Under the pieces are notes generated by a model. The model was not told where the DNA came from, did not search any database, and was given only the letters and a program-made list of their open reading frames with translations. A program made the translations under genes and the position numbers. From Hungatella sp. (GTDB lineage: Bacteria; Bacillota; Clostridia; Lachnospirales; Lachnospiraceae), in the NCBI GenBank assembly GCA_022796015.1, contig JAAWHU010000040.1, positions 1 through 32,938 of the forward strand: a DNA stretch of 32,938 nucleotides. The letters run 5' to 3'. This document shows positions 25,062-32,922 of this stretch, in pieces. Each line of letters begins with the position of its first letter. Within the stretch, counting starts at the first letter, position 1.

Positions 25062-25198
25062 TAGGTAATTACGAAACTCGAAACTTGGCTGAATATTCTG
25101 ACCATATATGACAGGAAAAGACATTTGCACCATGAAAATGAGACCATAGAACCCAGGAGGGATGAGCCCCGACTGGGTTCTGCTTTCCTGGGCTCATT
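25062..25198. repeat. Repeat element copy B (truncated half of the copy A element)
   Basis: 137 bases aligning without gaps to 4695-4831, with 119 identities by my count (about 87%). It keeps the left end, the GAATATTC palindrome, AATGAGACC/GGGCTCATT and the apical stem AGAACCCAG (25148-25156) with CTGGGTTCT (25173-25181). It lacks the right inverted-repeat arm found in copy A. It lies between the PrpF-type gene and the hydrolase gene, in the same orientation as copy A and likewise about 25-30 bases before a start codon. Confidence 0.85.
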
Positions 25199-25216
25199 CG
25201 CAATCACCTATTTCTT

Positions 25217-26374
25217 TTATGTTTTCTTTGATGTAAATTTATCTATAAAATTCCCTTCCATAATCAGATTGGCTGTTCGTATTCCGTAAGTATACCCAAT
25301 GACCGGTTCGGCCTCTCCCTCTGTGTAGTCTGCTCCGGCTTCCAGCACTCCGCCCGGGTGACCGATACGGACAGACCCGCACTTCGCTTTTTTTCCAATA
25401 ATCTGCGCAACAATGCTTCCGGGTACTGCTGCCGCTGCTGCCGTGCACATAGCGCCTGTCATGGCATAAGTAGGATGGGCTTTCTGCATGGACATCATGC
25501 GCCCCAGCAGGTCCACCTCACTTTTTTCCACAGCATTTCCATCGGAATCTGTATAATCGGCAGGCTCTGCCACCATTGTCATCTTAGGAATCCCCGGGGA
25601 CTTCCATGAAGAACTTTTATAATCCTCAATAAGTCCAAGATGTACTGCCGCTATGCCTCGTATCTTCTCCAACAGCTCCAATTTCTCCTTATCCTGGTCT
25701 ATCTCAAATGGAAGCTCTGAACCCTTCATCCCCACATCGGCTGCCCTTACAAACACCAGAGGGTTGGCCGCATCTACTATGGATACTTCCATTGCTCCAA
25801 AGCCAGGAATGTCCAGCACATCCACGGCCTTTCCTGTAGGGAGCAGCCTTTTCGATATGGTTCCTGAAGGATTCATGAATTTCAGACGTATGGGAGCGGC
25901 AGTACCGCAGACCCCGGCAATCTTCGTCTCTCCCTGATACTGCACCTGGCCGTTCTCCACCTGCACCTCTGCAATAATCACCTTATTTGTGTTGGTATTG
26001 TAAATCCTGACTTCTGTTATGGGCTCTGTGATCTTCACCAATCCCTGCTCAATGGCAAAGGGCCCCACTCCTGAAGAGATATTGCCGCAGTTCCCTTTAT
26101 AGCTGACTAAAGGCTTATCCACAGATACCTGGGCAAAGGTATAGTCAACATCCGCATCCTCACGGAGGGAGGGACCGACAATCGCCGCCTTGCTTGTTAC
26201 GGACGCTCCACCCCCAAGCCCATCGATCTGTCTTTGGTGTGGGCTCCCCATGACTCGTAATAAAAATCCATCTCTTTCCGGCCCTGCCTCCGGTATATCC
26301 TTCTCCAAAAAATAGATCCCTCTGCTTGTCCCGCCGCGAATTATGGAACAGGGAATCTTTTTTCTGACTTCCAT
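25217..26374 (-). CDS. PrpF-family aconitate/methylitaconate-type isomerase
   Basis: 385-residue protein of the PrpF family (diaminopimelate-epimerase-like fold), whose members move double bonds in 2-methylaconitate, methylitaconate or oxalomesaconate. CSIIRGGTSRGIYF begins the first domain. Lys62 in SVTSKAAI and Cys96 in YKGNCGNISSGVGPFA sit 34 residues apart, as I recall for the catalytic Lys73/Cys107 of PrpF. A second-domain cysteine is in YAMTGAMCTAAAA. An AGGAGGAG ribosome site precedes the ATG, and a strong promoter lies ~45 bases upstream. No methylcitrate-cycle genes (prpBCD) are adjacent, so a propionate role is not supported. The neighbours suggest uptake and isomerisation of an exogenous acid. 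Confidence 0.9.
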   Translation of the reverse strand: MEVRKKIPCSIIRGGTSRGIYFLEKDIPEAGPERDGFLLRVMGSPHQRQIDGLGGGASVTSKAAIVGPSLREDADVDYTFAQVSVDKPLVSYKGNCGNISSGVGPFAIEQGLVKITEPITEVRIYNTNTNKVIIAEVQVENGQVQYQGETKIAGVCGTAAPIRLKFMNPSGTISKRLLPTGKAVDVLDIPGFGAMEVSIVDAANPLVFVRAADVGMKGSELPFEIDQDKEKLELLEKIRGIAAVHLGLIEDYKSSSWKSPGIPKMTMVAEPADYTDSDGNAVEKSEVDLLGRMMSMQKAHPTYAMTGAMCTAAAAAVPGSIVAQIIGKKAKCGSVRIGHPGGVLEAGADYTEGEAEPVIGYTYGIRTANLIMEGNFIDKFTSKKT

Positions 26375-26418
26375 TCTACTCCTCCTGATCTTTCATCTCT
26401 GCTGCAGCTGATACTATT

Positions 26419-26447
26419 ATTATATAGAGTCTCATGTAATTTGTAAA
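26419..26447 (-). promoter_or_regulatory. Promoter of the PrpF-hydrolase-permease operon
   Basis: On the minus strand TTTACA (26442-26447), a 17-base spacer and TATAAT (26419-26424). It lies in the 207-base divergent gap with the LysR-type gene, the usual place for LysR binding. Confidence 0.65.
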
Positions 26448-26581
26448 ATTCATGTTTTTCATTCAAATCATAGATAAAAGGAATAATTATGGTCAGACCA
26501 GGGAATCTGTGGTATGCTTAAAGCTGTAAGGGGGGCCTGGCTTGCGGCCTATGAAAGTCAATGGAATTGGGGGATTTAACT

Positions 26582-27490
26582 ATGGATTTTAAAGAACTGA
26601 CTTATGTCATAGCCATCGCGAAACATCAGAATATTACCAGAGCTGCTGATTCCCTTTATCTCACTCAGCCCACTCTGTCCAAATTCCTGCAGAACTTAGA
26701 GCGGGAACTTGGTGTAAAATTGTTCCGAAAGCTGGGGAACCGCTTTGTCCTCACCTATGCCGGCGAACGCTATGTGGCGAAAGCCACGGAGATTCTGAAT
26801 CTGAAAAAAGAGCTGGAACAGGAACTGGGCGATATCAGGAAGAACAACGCCGGCTCCTTAAAAATTGCATTTCCTACCATGCGGGGCAGCTATATGCTTC
26901 CCTGTACTCTGCCCATCTTCAACAGCTTATATCCCCAGGTAAACTTAAGCATTTTGGAGGCTCATTCCAGTCTGCTGGAGGGAATGCTGTTAAACGGAGA
27001 GGCGGATCTGGCCTTTTTCAACCTTCCCATCAAAAGCCCTGACGTGGACTATGAGATCATCAGCCACGAGGAGGTTCTGCTGGTTCTTTCCGCCGATCAT
27101 CCCTTGGCTTCCATGGCAGTTCCGAGAGAAGGGTGCAAGTACCCCTGGATGGATTTAAAGCTCTTGGAAAACGAGGCTTTTATCCTTCAGATTCCCGGTC
27201 AGCGCACCAGACAGACCGTGGATCTCCTGTTAAAAAACAGCGGCATCTCCCCGAACATCAAATTGGAGACCAGCAATATTCCTGCGTCTGCAGAGCTGGC
27301 CTCCAAAGGGTACGGATGCTGCTTTATTACGGAAACTCACTTAAAGCATATTCGGTTTACAGGAAAGCTATCCTGCTTTTCCGTGGGAGACCCCTGCACC
27401 ACCGTGGATTTTGTAGCGGCCTTCCGCAGGGGAAGCTATATTCCCTACCATGCCAGGGAATATATTAAGATCGTGAGGGACTTTACTTAA
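26582..27490 (+). CDS. LysR-family transcriptional regulator
   Basis: 302 residues. The N-terminal winged helix-turn-helix is clear: FKELTYVIAIAKHQNITRAADSLYLTQPTLSKFLQNLERELGVKLF (read in pieces), followed by the linker helix and a substrate-binding domain from about residue 90 (SLKIAFPTMRGSYMLPCTLP, EADLAFFNLPI, LVLSADHPLA). The ATG at 26582 has a GGGGGATTTAACT site; an ATG 21 bases upstream reads in frame but would contain that site. It is divergent from the PrpF operon, so it very likely controls that operon in response to its substrate, as is usual for the family. The identity of the inducer is open. Confidence 0.92.
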   Translation: MDFKELTYVIAIAKHQNITRAADSLYLTQPTLSKFLQNLERELGVKLFRKLGNRFVLTYAGERYVAKATEILNLKKELEQELGDIRKNNAGSLKIAFPTMRGSYMLPCTLPIFNSLYPQVNLSILEAHSSLLEGMLLNGEADLAFFNLPIKSPDVDYEIISHEEVLLVLSADHPLASMAVPREGCKYPWMDLKLLENEAFILQIPGQRTRQTVDLLLKNSGISPNIKLETSNIPASAELASKGYGCCFITETHLKHIRFTGKLSCFSVGDPCTTVDFVAAFRRGSYIPYHAREYIKIVRDFT

Positions 27491-27662
27491 ACAGGACATG
27501 TAAAAGCTCAAAAGGCCACGGCTCACTTTTGTAAATGGCAAATTGGGATAGGATAATCATTCATGTGTATGTCATGACGTTTTTCACTTTGAAACTGACA
27601 AATTCGCCGTCCTGTGGTGCAATTAAAATATACCAAAAATTAAAAACCATATGGAGTAAACA

Positions 27663-28262
27663 ATGTCAGAGGGAATTGCATACCAGAACAAGGATATTCT
27701 GTTTAAGATTCTGGGTCAGACTTACAAAGAAAAAAGCTTTGCTACATACGGAATAGATCTTCCTCCTATCCGGGAATTGCTTCCCACAAATCTGCCGAAA
27801 ATTTCAGCGAATGAAGTAGACCTAGCGGAGCAGATACCGGATGAGGAACAGCGGATTTTTGCCCTGTCCGGCGTGATCGTGGCAAGTGATAAATTCATCG
27901 ATAGAACATATCTGGAGCAGATAAGAAGGAGGATCCATATGACGCAGTTAGGACAGCTTTATGAAAAAGAAAAGATTGAATATGGTAATCAGAAAGCACG
28001 GGAAGCTTCTATAAAAGAGAAAACGGAAATGGCTTTAAAAATGTTGAATCGCAATATTAATATTATAGATATCATGGAAGTTACCGGACTTACTGAAACA
28101 GAAATTCTTCGTCTTCAAAAAACATATTGTTATAACCCAACAACCAACCCGGTGCCGGAGAAACTCTCCGGCACCGAACTTTTTTACTGTGCGCTTCCAA
28201 TCTCCCGGTTGATTCCGTCAATCAGCATATCGGCGCAGCTTTCCGCTGACTCCACCCCATAG
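27663..28262 (+). pseudogene. Internally deleted Rpn/PD-(D/E)XK transposase-like protein remnant
   Basis: The 199-codon frame begins MSEGIAYQNKDILFKILG and YGIDLPPIRELLPTNLPK, like the start of clostridial Rpn/putative-transposase proteins. After only ~57 residues it jumps to their C-terminal part (LAEQIPDEEQRIFALSGVIV, MTQLGQLYEKEKIEYGNQ, INIIDIMEVTGLTETEIL). The central nuclease core, usually over 100 residues with a DYESEY-like motif, is missing, so it was lost by an in-frame deletion. The normal stop also seems lost: the frame runs through the terminator at 28150-28185 and overlaps the end of the convergent sugar-binding gene. A TGGAG ribosome site precedes the ATG, so a short product could be made, but catalytic function is unlikely. 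Confidence 0.7.
28150..28185. terminator. Intrinsic terminator, probably bidirectional
   Basis: CGGTGCCGGAG (28150-28160) and CTCCGGCACCG (28166-28176) form an 11-bp GC-rich stem with a 5-base loop. On the plus strand six T residues follow (28180-28185). On the minus strand the A-run precedes and a G/T-rich stretch follows. It sits just behind the stop of the sugar-binding protein gene and ends the leftward sugar operon. Confidence 0.85.
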
Positions 28263-29599
28263 CTCAAGGACTGAATGGTCAAAGTGTACACTCCGTCAGG
28301 AGCCTTGAGTGCCGCACGCTCCGTAAAGATATCAAGCTTAAAGGGGCTCCACGCAAGAAGCTTCTCGTTCATATCCGCCACCTTGCTGCCTTCAGTATCC
28401 ACGTATTTTACAGCATTTTTATTGCAGGGAATACCGCGGCTGTCGCCTAAGATAGCAGCACCCTCCTCATCGCCGAAGAGGAATTGAATCAATGCAGCCG
28501 CCTCCACGGGATGCTTGCTTGTAGCAGTGACAGCGATCACCTGAGATGCCTTTAAGGGGCCGCCGTTGTAATCGCCCATGTTCACCATGTCGCCTACTAC
28601 CAGTTCACCGTCAGTAACCGCGTCCTCAAGCTTGGCAATGTTGGTATCCCACACCATGGAGCCGCCGTAATGGCCGTTGATCCAGCTTTCGCTTGTCTCA
28701 ATAAGCTCTGAGGTTCCCTCGCCTGCCAATTTCTCAGAATTAGGCATTACATGGCGGTCTTCCAGTTCCTTGATAATTTCCAGTCCCTCGATGACTTCTT
28801 CTCTGGAATACTGCAGCTTGCCATCGGCGATCCACTCTTTACCGTACCGGCACTGAAGGTAGTAGATCATCAGGTGAATCTTAGCATAGTCTGCACATGC
28901 GAAGGGATAGTAAGAACCATCCTCATATGCGGCAAAGGCATCGCCGGCAGCAAAAAGTTCATCCAGAGTAGTGGGAATCTTCACTCCTATCTTGTCAAAG
29001 GTGGTCTTGTTCCACAAGAACCCGCGGCCGGTGTTGGCAATGGGAAGTGCCTGAAGAGCCCCTCCTATGGTGTAGAACTGTTTGTCCGACTCCTCATACT
29101 GGGACAGGTCGATGATATCGGACACCTTGTTCAAGTCATAGAATGTGGTTCCCTGGGGAGAGTATACAAATACCCAGTCCATATTCAGCTGAATCACATC
29201 TGCTGCGGAGCCTGCGTTCAGGGCAAGAGCCACCTTCTCCTCATGGCCGCTGAACGCCTCGTACTCTGCCTCCACCGTAATGTTGGGATACTTGGCCTCA
29301 AACGCCTCGATGGCTTTCAGCGTCTTCTCGTGGCGGGAATCTCCGCCCCACCAGTTAAACCGCAGGGTAATGGGATCCGTGGTGTTAATGGCTGTTCCCT
29401 GGGCTGCTGCTTCAGTCTGGGCCGGCGCTTCCGTCTTGTCTGTTCCCCCGGCAGCCGCCTCGGTCTGGGCCGGCGCCGCAGTCGTCGCTGCCTGGGTTGG
29501 AGCAGGCTGCTCTGACTTGTTGGGCATACACCCGGCCAGAGACCCCGTCAATACGCCTGCAAGAATCAGGCTTGTAAGCTGCTTCATCTGTTTTCTCAT
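28184..29599 (-). CDS. ABC transporter sugar-binding lipoprotein (CUT1)
   Basis: 471-residue extracellular solute-binding protein, family 1. The N-terminus is a lipoprotein signal peptide with lipobox LAGC (Cys24). A low-complexity Ala/Thr/Gln/Glu linker (about 30-75) repeats the unit PAQTEAAA. The mature domain begins near TLRFNWWGGDSRHEKTLKAI, with YPNITVEAEYEAFSGHEEKV and DVIQLNMDWVF typical of oligosaccharide binders. It delivers sugar to the two permeases encoded just upstream. An AAAAGGGAGG ribosome site precedes the ATG. The first binding-domain tryptophans suggest a carbohydrate ligand, and the linked GH4 enzyme points to a small glycoside, but the exact sugar is not readable. Confidence 0.92.
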   Translation of the reverse strand: MRKQMKQLTSLILAGVLTGSLAGCMPNKSEQPAPTQAATTAAPAQTEAAAGGTDKTEAPAQTEAAAQGTAINTTDPITLRFNWWGGDSRHEKTLKAIEAFEAKYPNITVEAEYEAFSGHEEKVALALNAGSAADVIQLNMDWVFVYSPQGTTFYDLNKVSDIIDLSQYEESDKQFYTIGGALQALPIANTGRGFLWNKTTFDKIGVKIPTTLDELFAAGDAFAAYEDGSYYPFACADYAKIHLMIYYLQCRYGKEWIADGKLQYSREEVIEGLEIIKELEDRHVMPNSEKLAGEGTSELIETSESWINGHYGGSMVWDTNIAKLEDAVTDGELVVGDMVNMGDYNGGPLKASQVIAVTATSKHPVEAAALIQFLFGDEEGAAILGDSRGIPCNKNAVKYVDTEGSKVADMNEKLLAWSPFKLDIFTERAALKAPDGVYTLTIQSLSYGVESAESCADMLIDGINREIGSAQ

Positions 29600-29642
29600 G
29601 TGAAAACCTCCCTTTTGTTATGATCTTTCATGGCAACACGTT

Positions 29643-30491
29643 CTATCCTTTTACCCCTCCTGCCGAGATTCCGTCTACAAAGGAATCCTGGGCCAGGAAA
29701 AATACGAATAGCGAAGGAATCATGGCAATGAGGGACATTGCCAGAATGCGGTTCCAGTCAAATCCGGTCTCTGTATCCATGGACATCCGCAAAAAGATGG
29801 ATACAGGATATTTGCGCACCGAGTTAATGTAGATCAAGGGCCCCATAAAGTCATTGGACGCCCACATAAACTGAAACAAGGCGCAGGAGACAATGGAGGG
29901 CTTCAGCATAGGTACGATCACATACCAAAGACGCTGAACCACATTGCATCCGTCGATCTCCGCCGCTTCCTCAAGCTCCCTGGGAATCCCCCTTAGAAAC
30001 TGTATGAGCATGTACACGAAAAAGGTATCTCCTGCCAGCATGGAGGGAACGACTATGGGCAGATAGGAGTTGAGCCATCCAATCTCGTTAAATAAAATGT
30101 ACTGAGGCGCGTTTAACACCACCTGAGGAAGAAACAAGGTGGACAGCAGCACGGCAAAGAAGAATTTCTTCCCCACAAACTGAAACCTGGCAAAGCCGTA
30201 GGCAGTTATGGTGGCGGAAATTACGGTGACTATCACCTTGGGAAGTACAAACTTATAAGTATTTCCCATAAAGTGGAGGAGCGTCATGCCTTCATATCCC
30301 TTGTAGCCGTTCCGGTAGCCATCCAAGGTAGGCTCCAACGGAAAAATACTGGCGCTGGAAAAGAGTTCCGCATTGGTCTTAAAAGAAGCTCCCACCATCC
30401 AGCACAGCGGGTAAATCATAATGATGCCGAGTCCTATTAAAAGCAGGTATCGCAGGAATGTGTTGATTCTCTGTTTTTGCTGTTTTCCCAT
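29643..30491 (-). CDS. CUT1 sugar ABC transporter permease (MalG type)
   Basis: 282 residues with six predicted membrane helices, starting MGKQQKQRINTFLRYLLLIGLGIIMIYPL (read in pieces). The cytoplasmic EAA loop that contacts the ATPase is ELEEAAEIDGCNVVQRLWYVIVPMLKP, and the C-terminus ends GGVKG as in most MalG-like permeases. The GGGAGG ribosome site is made by the last codons of the upstream permease gene. With the partner at 30497-31393 it forms the membrane channel for the binding protein encoded downstream. No ATPase gene is nearby; a shared MsmX/MsmK-type ATPase elsewhere is the normal solution in Firmicutes. Confidence 0.93.
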   Translation of the reverse strand: MGKQQKQRINTFLRYLLLIGLGIIMIYPLCWMVGASFKTNAELFSSASIFPLEPTLDGYRNGYKGYEGMTLLHFMGNTYKFVLPKVIVTVISATITAYGFARFQFVGKKFFFAVLLSTLFLPQVVLNAPQYILFNEIGWLNSYLPIVVPSMLAGDTFFVYMLIQFLRGIPRELEEAAEIDGCNVVQRLWYVIVPMLKPSIVSCALFQFMWASNDFMGPLIYINSVRKYPVSIFLRMSMDTETGFDWNRILAMSLIAMIPSLFVFFLAQDSFVDGISAGGVKG

Positions 30492-30496
30492 GAGCT

Positions 30497-31393
30497 CTAC
30501 CTCCCTTCCTCGTCAGCATAGTAAACCCAGTATTTCTGACTGACAAATGCAATGACCGTGAAAGTCATAATAATCAGGAACAACAGCCATGCAATGGCGC
30601 TGGCAAGTCCCAGCTCATATCGCTTAAAGGCCTCATTGTAAACCAAAAGCGACGCCAGGGTCGTGGAGCGTAAGGGGCCGCCCTGGGTAATGATGAAGGG
30701 GCCGTTGAATTCCTGGAATTTGTGGCACAGCTGGGTCACAAAGTTATAGAAAATCACAGGCGTAATCAGAGGAACCGTAATCTTAAAGAACTGCCTCCAT
30801 CTGGTTGCCCCATCTATGGCCGCCGCCTCGTAAAGATCTGCGGAAACACCCTTTAAAGCGGCCAGGAAAATTACCATGGGGGAGCCGAACTGCCACACCT
30901 TTAAAAGGATTATGACAAAGAACGCTCCATCGGGATTGCCCAGCCAGTTAAAGGCAGGGATTCCCAGCTTGCCCAGAAGGATATTCACAAGACCCTCTGT
31001 CTTAAACAGGAATTTCCACAGCACTGCTACGGATACGGAGCCTCCAAGGATGGACGGCACATAGTAGATGGTGCGGAAAAGATTCACTCCCCGGATTTTG
31101 CCGCTTAAAATATAGGCGATAAACAGTGCGAATATGAGCTCCAAGGGCACCGTAAAAAATGCGTACTTAAAGGTTTGGATAAACGCCTTGACAATCAATT
31201 TGTCCTGCAGAATATTCTGGTAATTTTTCAGTCCGATAAAGGAGGCTGTCTTAAACATGTTGTAATCATGAAAGCTGTACACCAGGGAAGCAAGGAAGGG
31301 ATACAGCTTAAAGATACAAAATCCCGCAAGCCACGGAAGGATAAATGCCAGACCGATATTCCGCTTCCAGAACCGTTTCTTTCTTTTCTCCAT
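30497..31393 (-). CDS. CUT1 sugar ABC transporter permease (MalF type)
   Basis: 298 residues with six hydrophobic helices. The EAA loop reads LYEAAAIDGATRWRQFFKITVPLITP, and FILPWLAGFCIFKLYPFLAS with VYSFHDYNMF is the usual first helix and loop of this subfamily. The start at 31393 (MEKRKKRFWKRN) has AAGGAGAACAAT before it. A longer frame starting at 31420 would overlap the glycosidase stop and lacks a ribosome site. It lies 10 bases after the GH4 gene and 5 bases before the MalG-type gene, so all are one operon. Confidence 0.93.
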   Translation of the reverse strand: MEKRKKRFWKRNIGLAFILPWLAGFCIFKLYPFLASLVYSFHDYNMFKTASFIGLKNYQNILQDKLIVKAFIQTFKYAFFTVPLELIFALFIAYILSGKIRGVNLFRTIYYVPSILGGSVSVAVLWKFLFKTEGLVNILLGKLGIPAFNWLGNPDGAFFVIILLKVWQFGSPMVIFLAALKGVSADLYEAAAIDGATRWRQFFKITVPLITPVIFYNFVTQLCHKFQEFNGPFIITQGGPLRSTTLASLLVYNEAFKRYELGLASAIAWLLFLIIMTFTVIAFVSQKYWVYYADEEGR

Positions 31394-31403
31394 ATTGTTC
31401 TCC

Positions 31404-32810
31404 TTATTTCTTCCAGCCATCCGGAAGATATGTAACCGTGTTTTTAATCATATCCTCTGCCAGCCTTCTTACCTCTCCCTCGGGGATACATCGGCATTTT
31501 ACAAGAGGATCCTCCATAAATGCTTTTACCACCAGTTCCATGTCACAGGTTTTTGATGCCTGAAGAATCCGCTCATGGTTCTCAATATGAGGCATCATGA
31601 GGGCTTTCAGCTTCTCAGGCACCTCTCCCGCCACAATGGGACGTATCTGATTTTTGTAGAACACCGCATTGGTCTCCACCACGGCTGTCTCCGGAAGATT
31701 GGTAATCTGATGGGCCGTGTTGGGGATATTCACATTGCTCACCACCCGGTCCAGGCCGCAGAGGGCTTTGATCAAAAGCACTCCCTCTTCCCCTGATGGA
31801 GTCAGCTCCATTTTCTCCTCACCTGCAATGAGACGGCCTCTGCGCTCCAGACGTTCCTTGTACTGCTGCCTGCGGAAATCCACTGTGGTCAGTCCGTATC
31901 TCCAGGATGTGACCGTATCTCTGTCTTTCAAATACGTATCTCCCGGCATAAATTCCACCAGATGCCTGTCCCCCGCAGCGGCTATGGCGCCGTAACGCCG
32001 GAACAGATCCATTTTTACACGGTGTCTGCAGTTGAATGTGGACTTCTCCCACGGTCTTTCCGGGTCGTCCCAGCCCTCTGCAAAATGTTTGTCAATATAA
32101 TCCCGGTACACGGGGAACAGGTCTATATTCTGGTAGGAAGCTTCGTTAAACCAGGTAAAATGATTGATACCCAGGACGTTTACATGGATGTCCCTCCGAT
32201 CCACATGCTCCAGATGAAGCTCCTCTTTGACGATTCCCGCCAGAACCTTCTGGGTTCCAAAGACTTCATGGCAGCATCCAAAGGCCTTGATCGCAGGAAA
32301 TGTATCGTACAGGCTCTTCACACAGAGGGTCATGGGATTGGTGTAGCTGATTACCCATGCCTCGGGACAGTACTCCTTGATGGCTTTGGCAATCTCCTCA
32401 TACATGGGAAGAGTCCGCAGCCCCCGAATCATGCCGCCCGGGCCGGCCGTGTCTCCCACAGACTGAAGAATGCCCAGACGTTCCGGAAGGTGTACATCTG
32501 ACTCCATCTCATCCAGGGTTCCCGGAAGAATGGAGATAATCACAAAGTCCGTGCCTGTAAGGGCTTCCTCCATGGTGGATGCTGTGGTGTAGTTCCATTT
32601 GCCCAGACAATCCTCCCGCTCCTTCAGCTGATTTCCGATCATCATGTTCTTTCCGGCGGCGTCCTTGTCAATGTCGTAGAGGCACACGGTTCCCCCAAGA
32701 GATGGCTCCAATGCCAGATCCGCCATGAGCTTCCAGGCCCACAGCTTTGATCCCCCTCCGATATAGGCAATTCGTATATCAGAAACATGATCCTTTGTCC
32801 AATTCATCAT
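31404..32810 (-). CDS. Glycoside hydrolase family 4 enzyme (NAD+/Mn-dependent glycosidase)
   Basis: 468 residues. GH4 enzymes cleave glycosides by an NAD+-assisted oxidation-elimination mechanism needing a divalent metal. Here RIAYIGGGSKLWAWKL (from residue 13) is the NAD+ site, SYTNPM (155-160) the substrate loop, CHEV (180-183) supplies the metal-binding cysteine, and INHFTWF has the second ligand His217. The CHEV form is, as I recall, linked with alpha-glucosidase-type members rather than phospho-beta-glucosidases (CNVP), but related motifs occur in galacturonidases. The start at 32810 has AAGGAG nine bases upstream. It is the first gene of the sugar operon, so the imported unphosphorylated glycoside is its likely substrate. 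Confidence 0.9.
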   Translation of the reverse strand: MMNWTKDHVSDIRIAYIGGGSKLWAWKLMADLALEPSLGGTVCLYDIDKDAAGKNMMIGNQLKEREDCLGKWNYTTASTMEEALTGTDFVIISILPGTLDEMESDVHLPERLGILQSVGDTAGPGGMIRGLRTLPMYEEIAKAIKEYCPEAWVISYTNPMTLCVKSLYDTFPAIKAFGCCHEVFGTQKVLAGIVKEELHLEHVDRRDIHVNVLGINHFTWFNEASYQNIDLFPVYRDYIDKHFAEGWDDPERPWEKSTFNCRHRVKMDLFRRYGAIAAAGDRHLVEFMPGDTYLKDRDTVTSWRYGLTTVDFRRQQYKERLERRGRLIAGEEKMELTPSGEEGVLLIKALCGLDRVVSNVNIPNTAHQITNLPETAVVETNAVFYKNQIRPIVAGEVPEKLKALMMPHIENHERILQASKTCDMELVVKAFMEDPLVKCRCIPEGEVRRLAEDMIKNTVTYLPDGWKK

Positions 32811-32855
32811 AGTTTTTATCTCCTTCTCCCGCCAGCAGTCTGCTGTTTTATTTAT

Positions 32856-32880
32856 CTTGCCTAAATACGGCAAGTTTTTT
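32856..32880 (+). terminator. Short hairpin plus T-run in the GH4 leader
   Basis: CTTGCC (32856-32861), a 7-base loop and GGCAAG (32869-32874) are followed on the plus strand by seven T residues. On the plus strand this resembles a weak intrinsic terminator for a gene entering from the left. In the leftward GH4 transcript the same stem sits early in the leader and could be regulatory instead. Confidence 0.4.
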
Positions 32881-32892
32881 TATCCTTGTATT

Positions 32893-32922
32893 GATTATAT
32901 TATCTATTTACTATATAATCAA
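32893..32922 (-). promoter_or_regulatory. Promoter and operator-like dyad of the GH4/sugar transporter operon
   Basis: On the minus strand TTGATT (32917-32922), a 17-base spacer and TATAAT (32894-32899). An 8-bp inverted repeat, GATTATAT (32893-32900) with ATATAATC (32913-32920), overlaps both boxes, a typical placement for a repressor site. The predicted start near 32887 gives a leader of about 77 bases. Confidence 0.65.

Noticed and set aside
25038..25133. Longer N-terminus for the alpha/beta hydrolase
   Set aside because: Same reason: repeat-derived frame without a ribosome site, while AAAGGAGGAGC stands directly before the ATG at 25037.
29400..29520. Tandem DNA repeat as a possible mobile or CRISPR-like array
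   Set aside because: It is an imperfect coding repeat for the Ala/Thr/Gln-rich linker behind the lipobox of the sugar-binding protein.
31206..31230. Third copy of the repeat element suggested by GAATATTCTGG
   Set aside because: Only about 11-14 bases match, inside conserved coding sequence of the permease; the rest of the element is absent.
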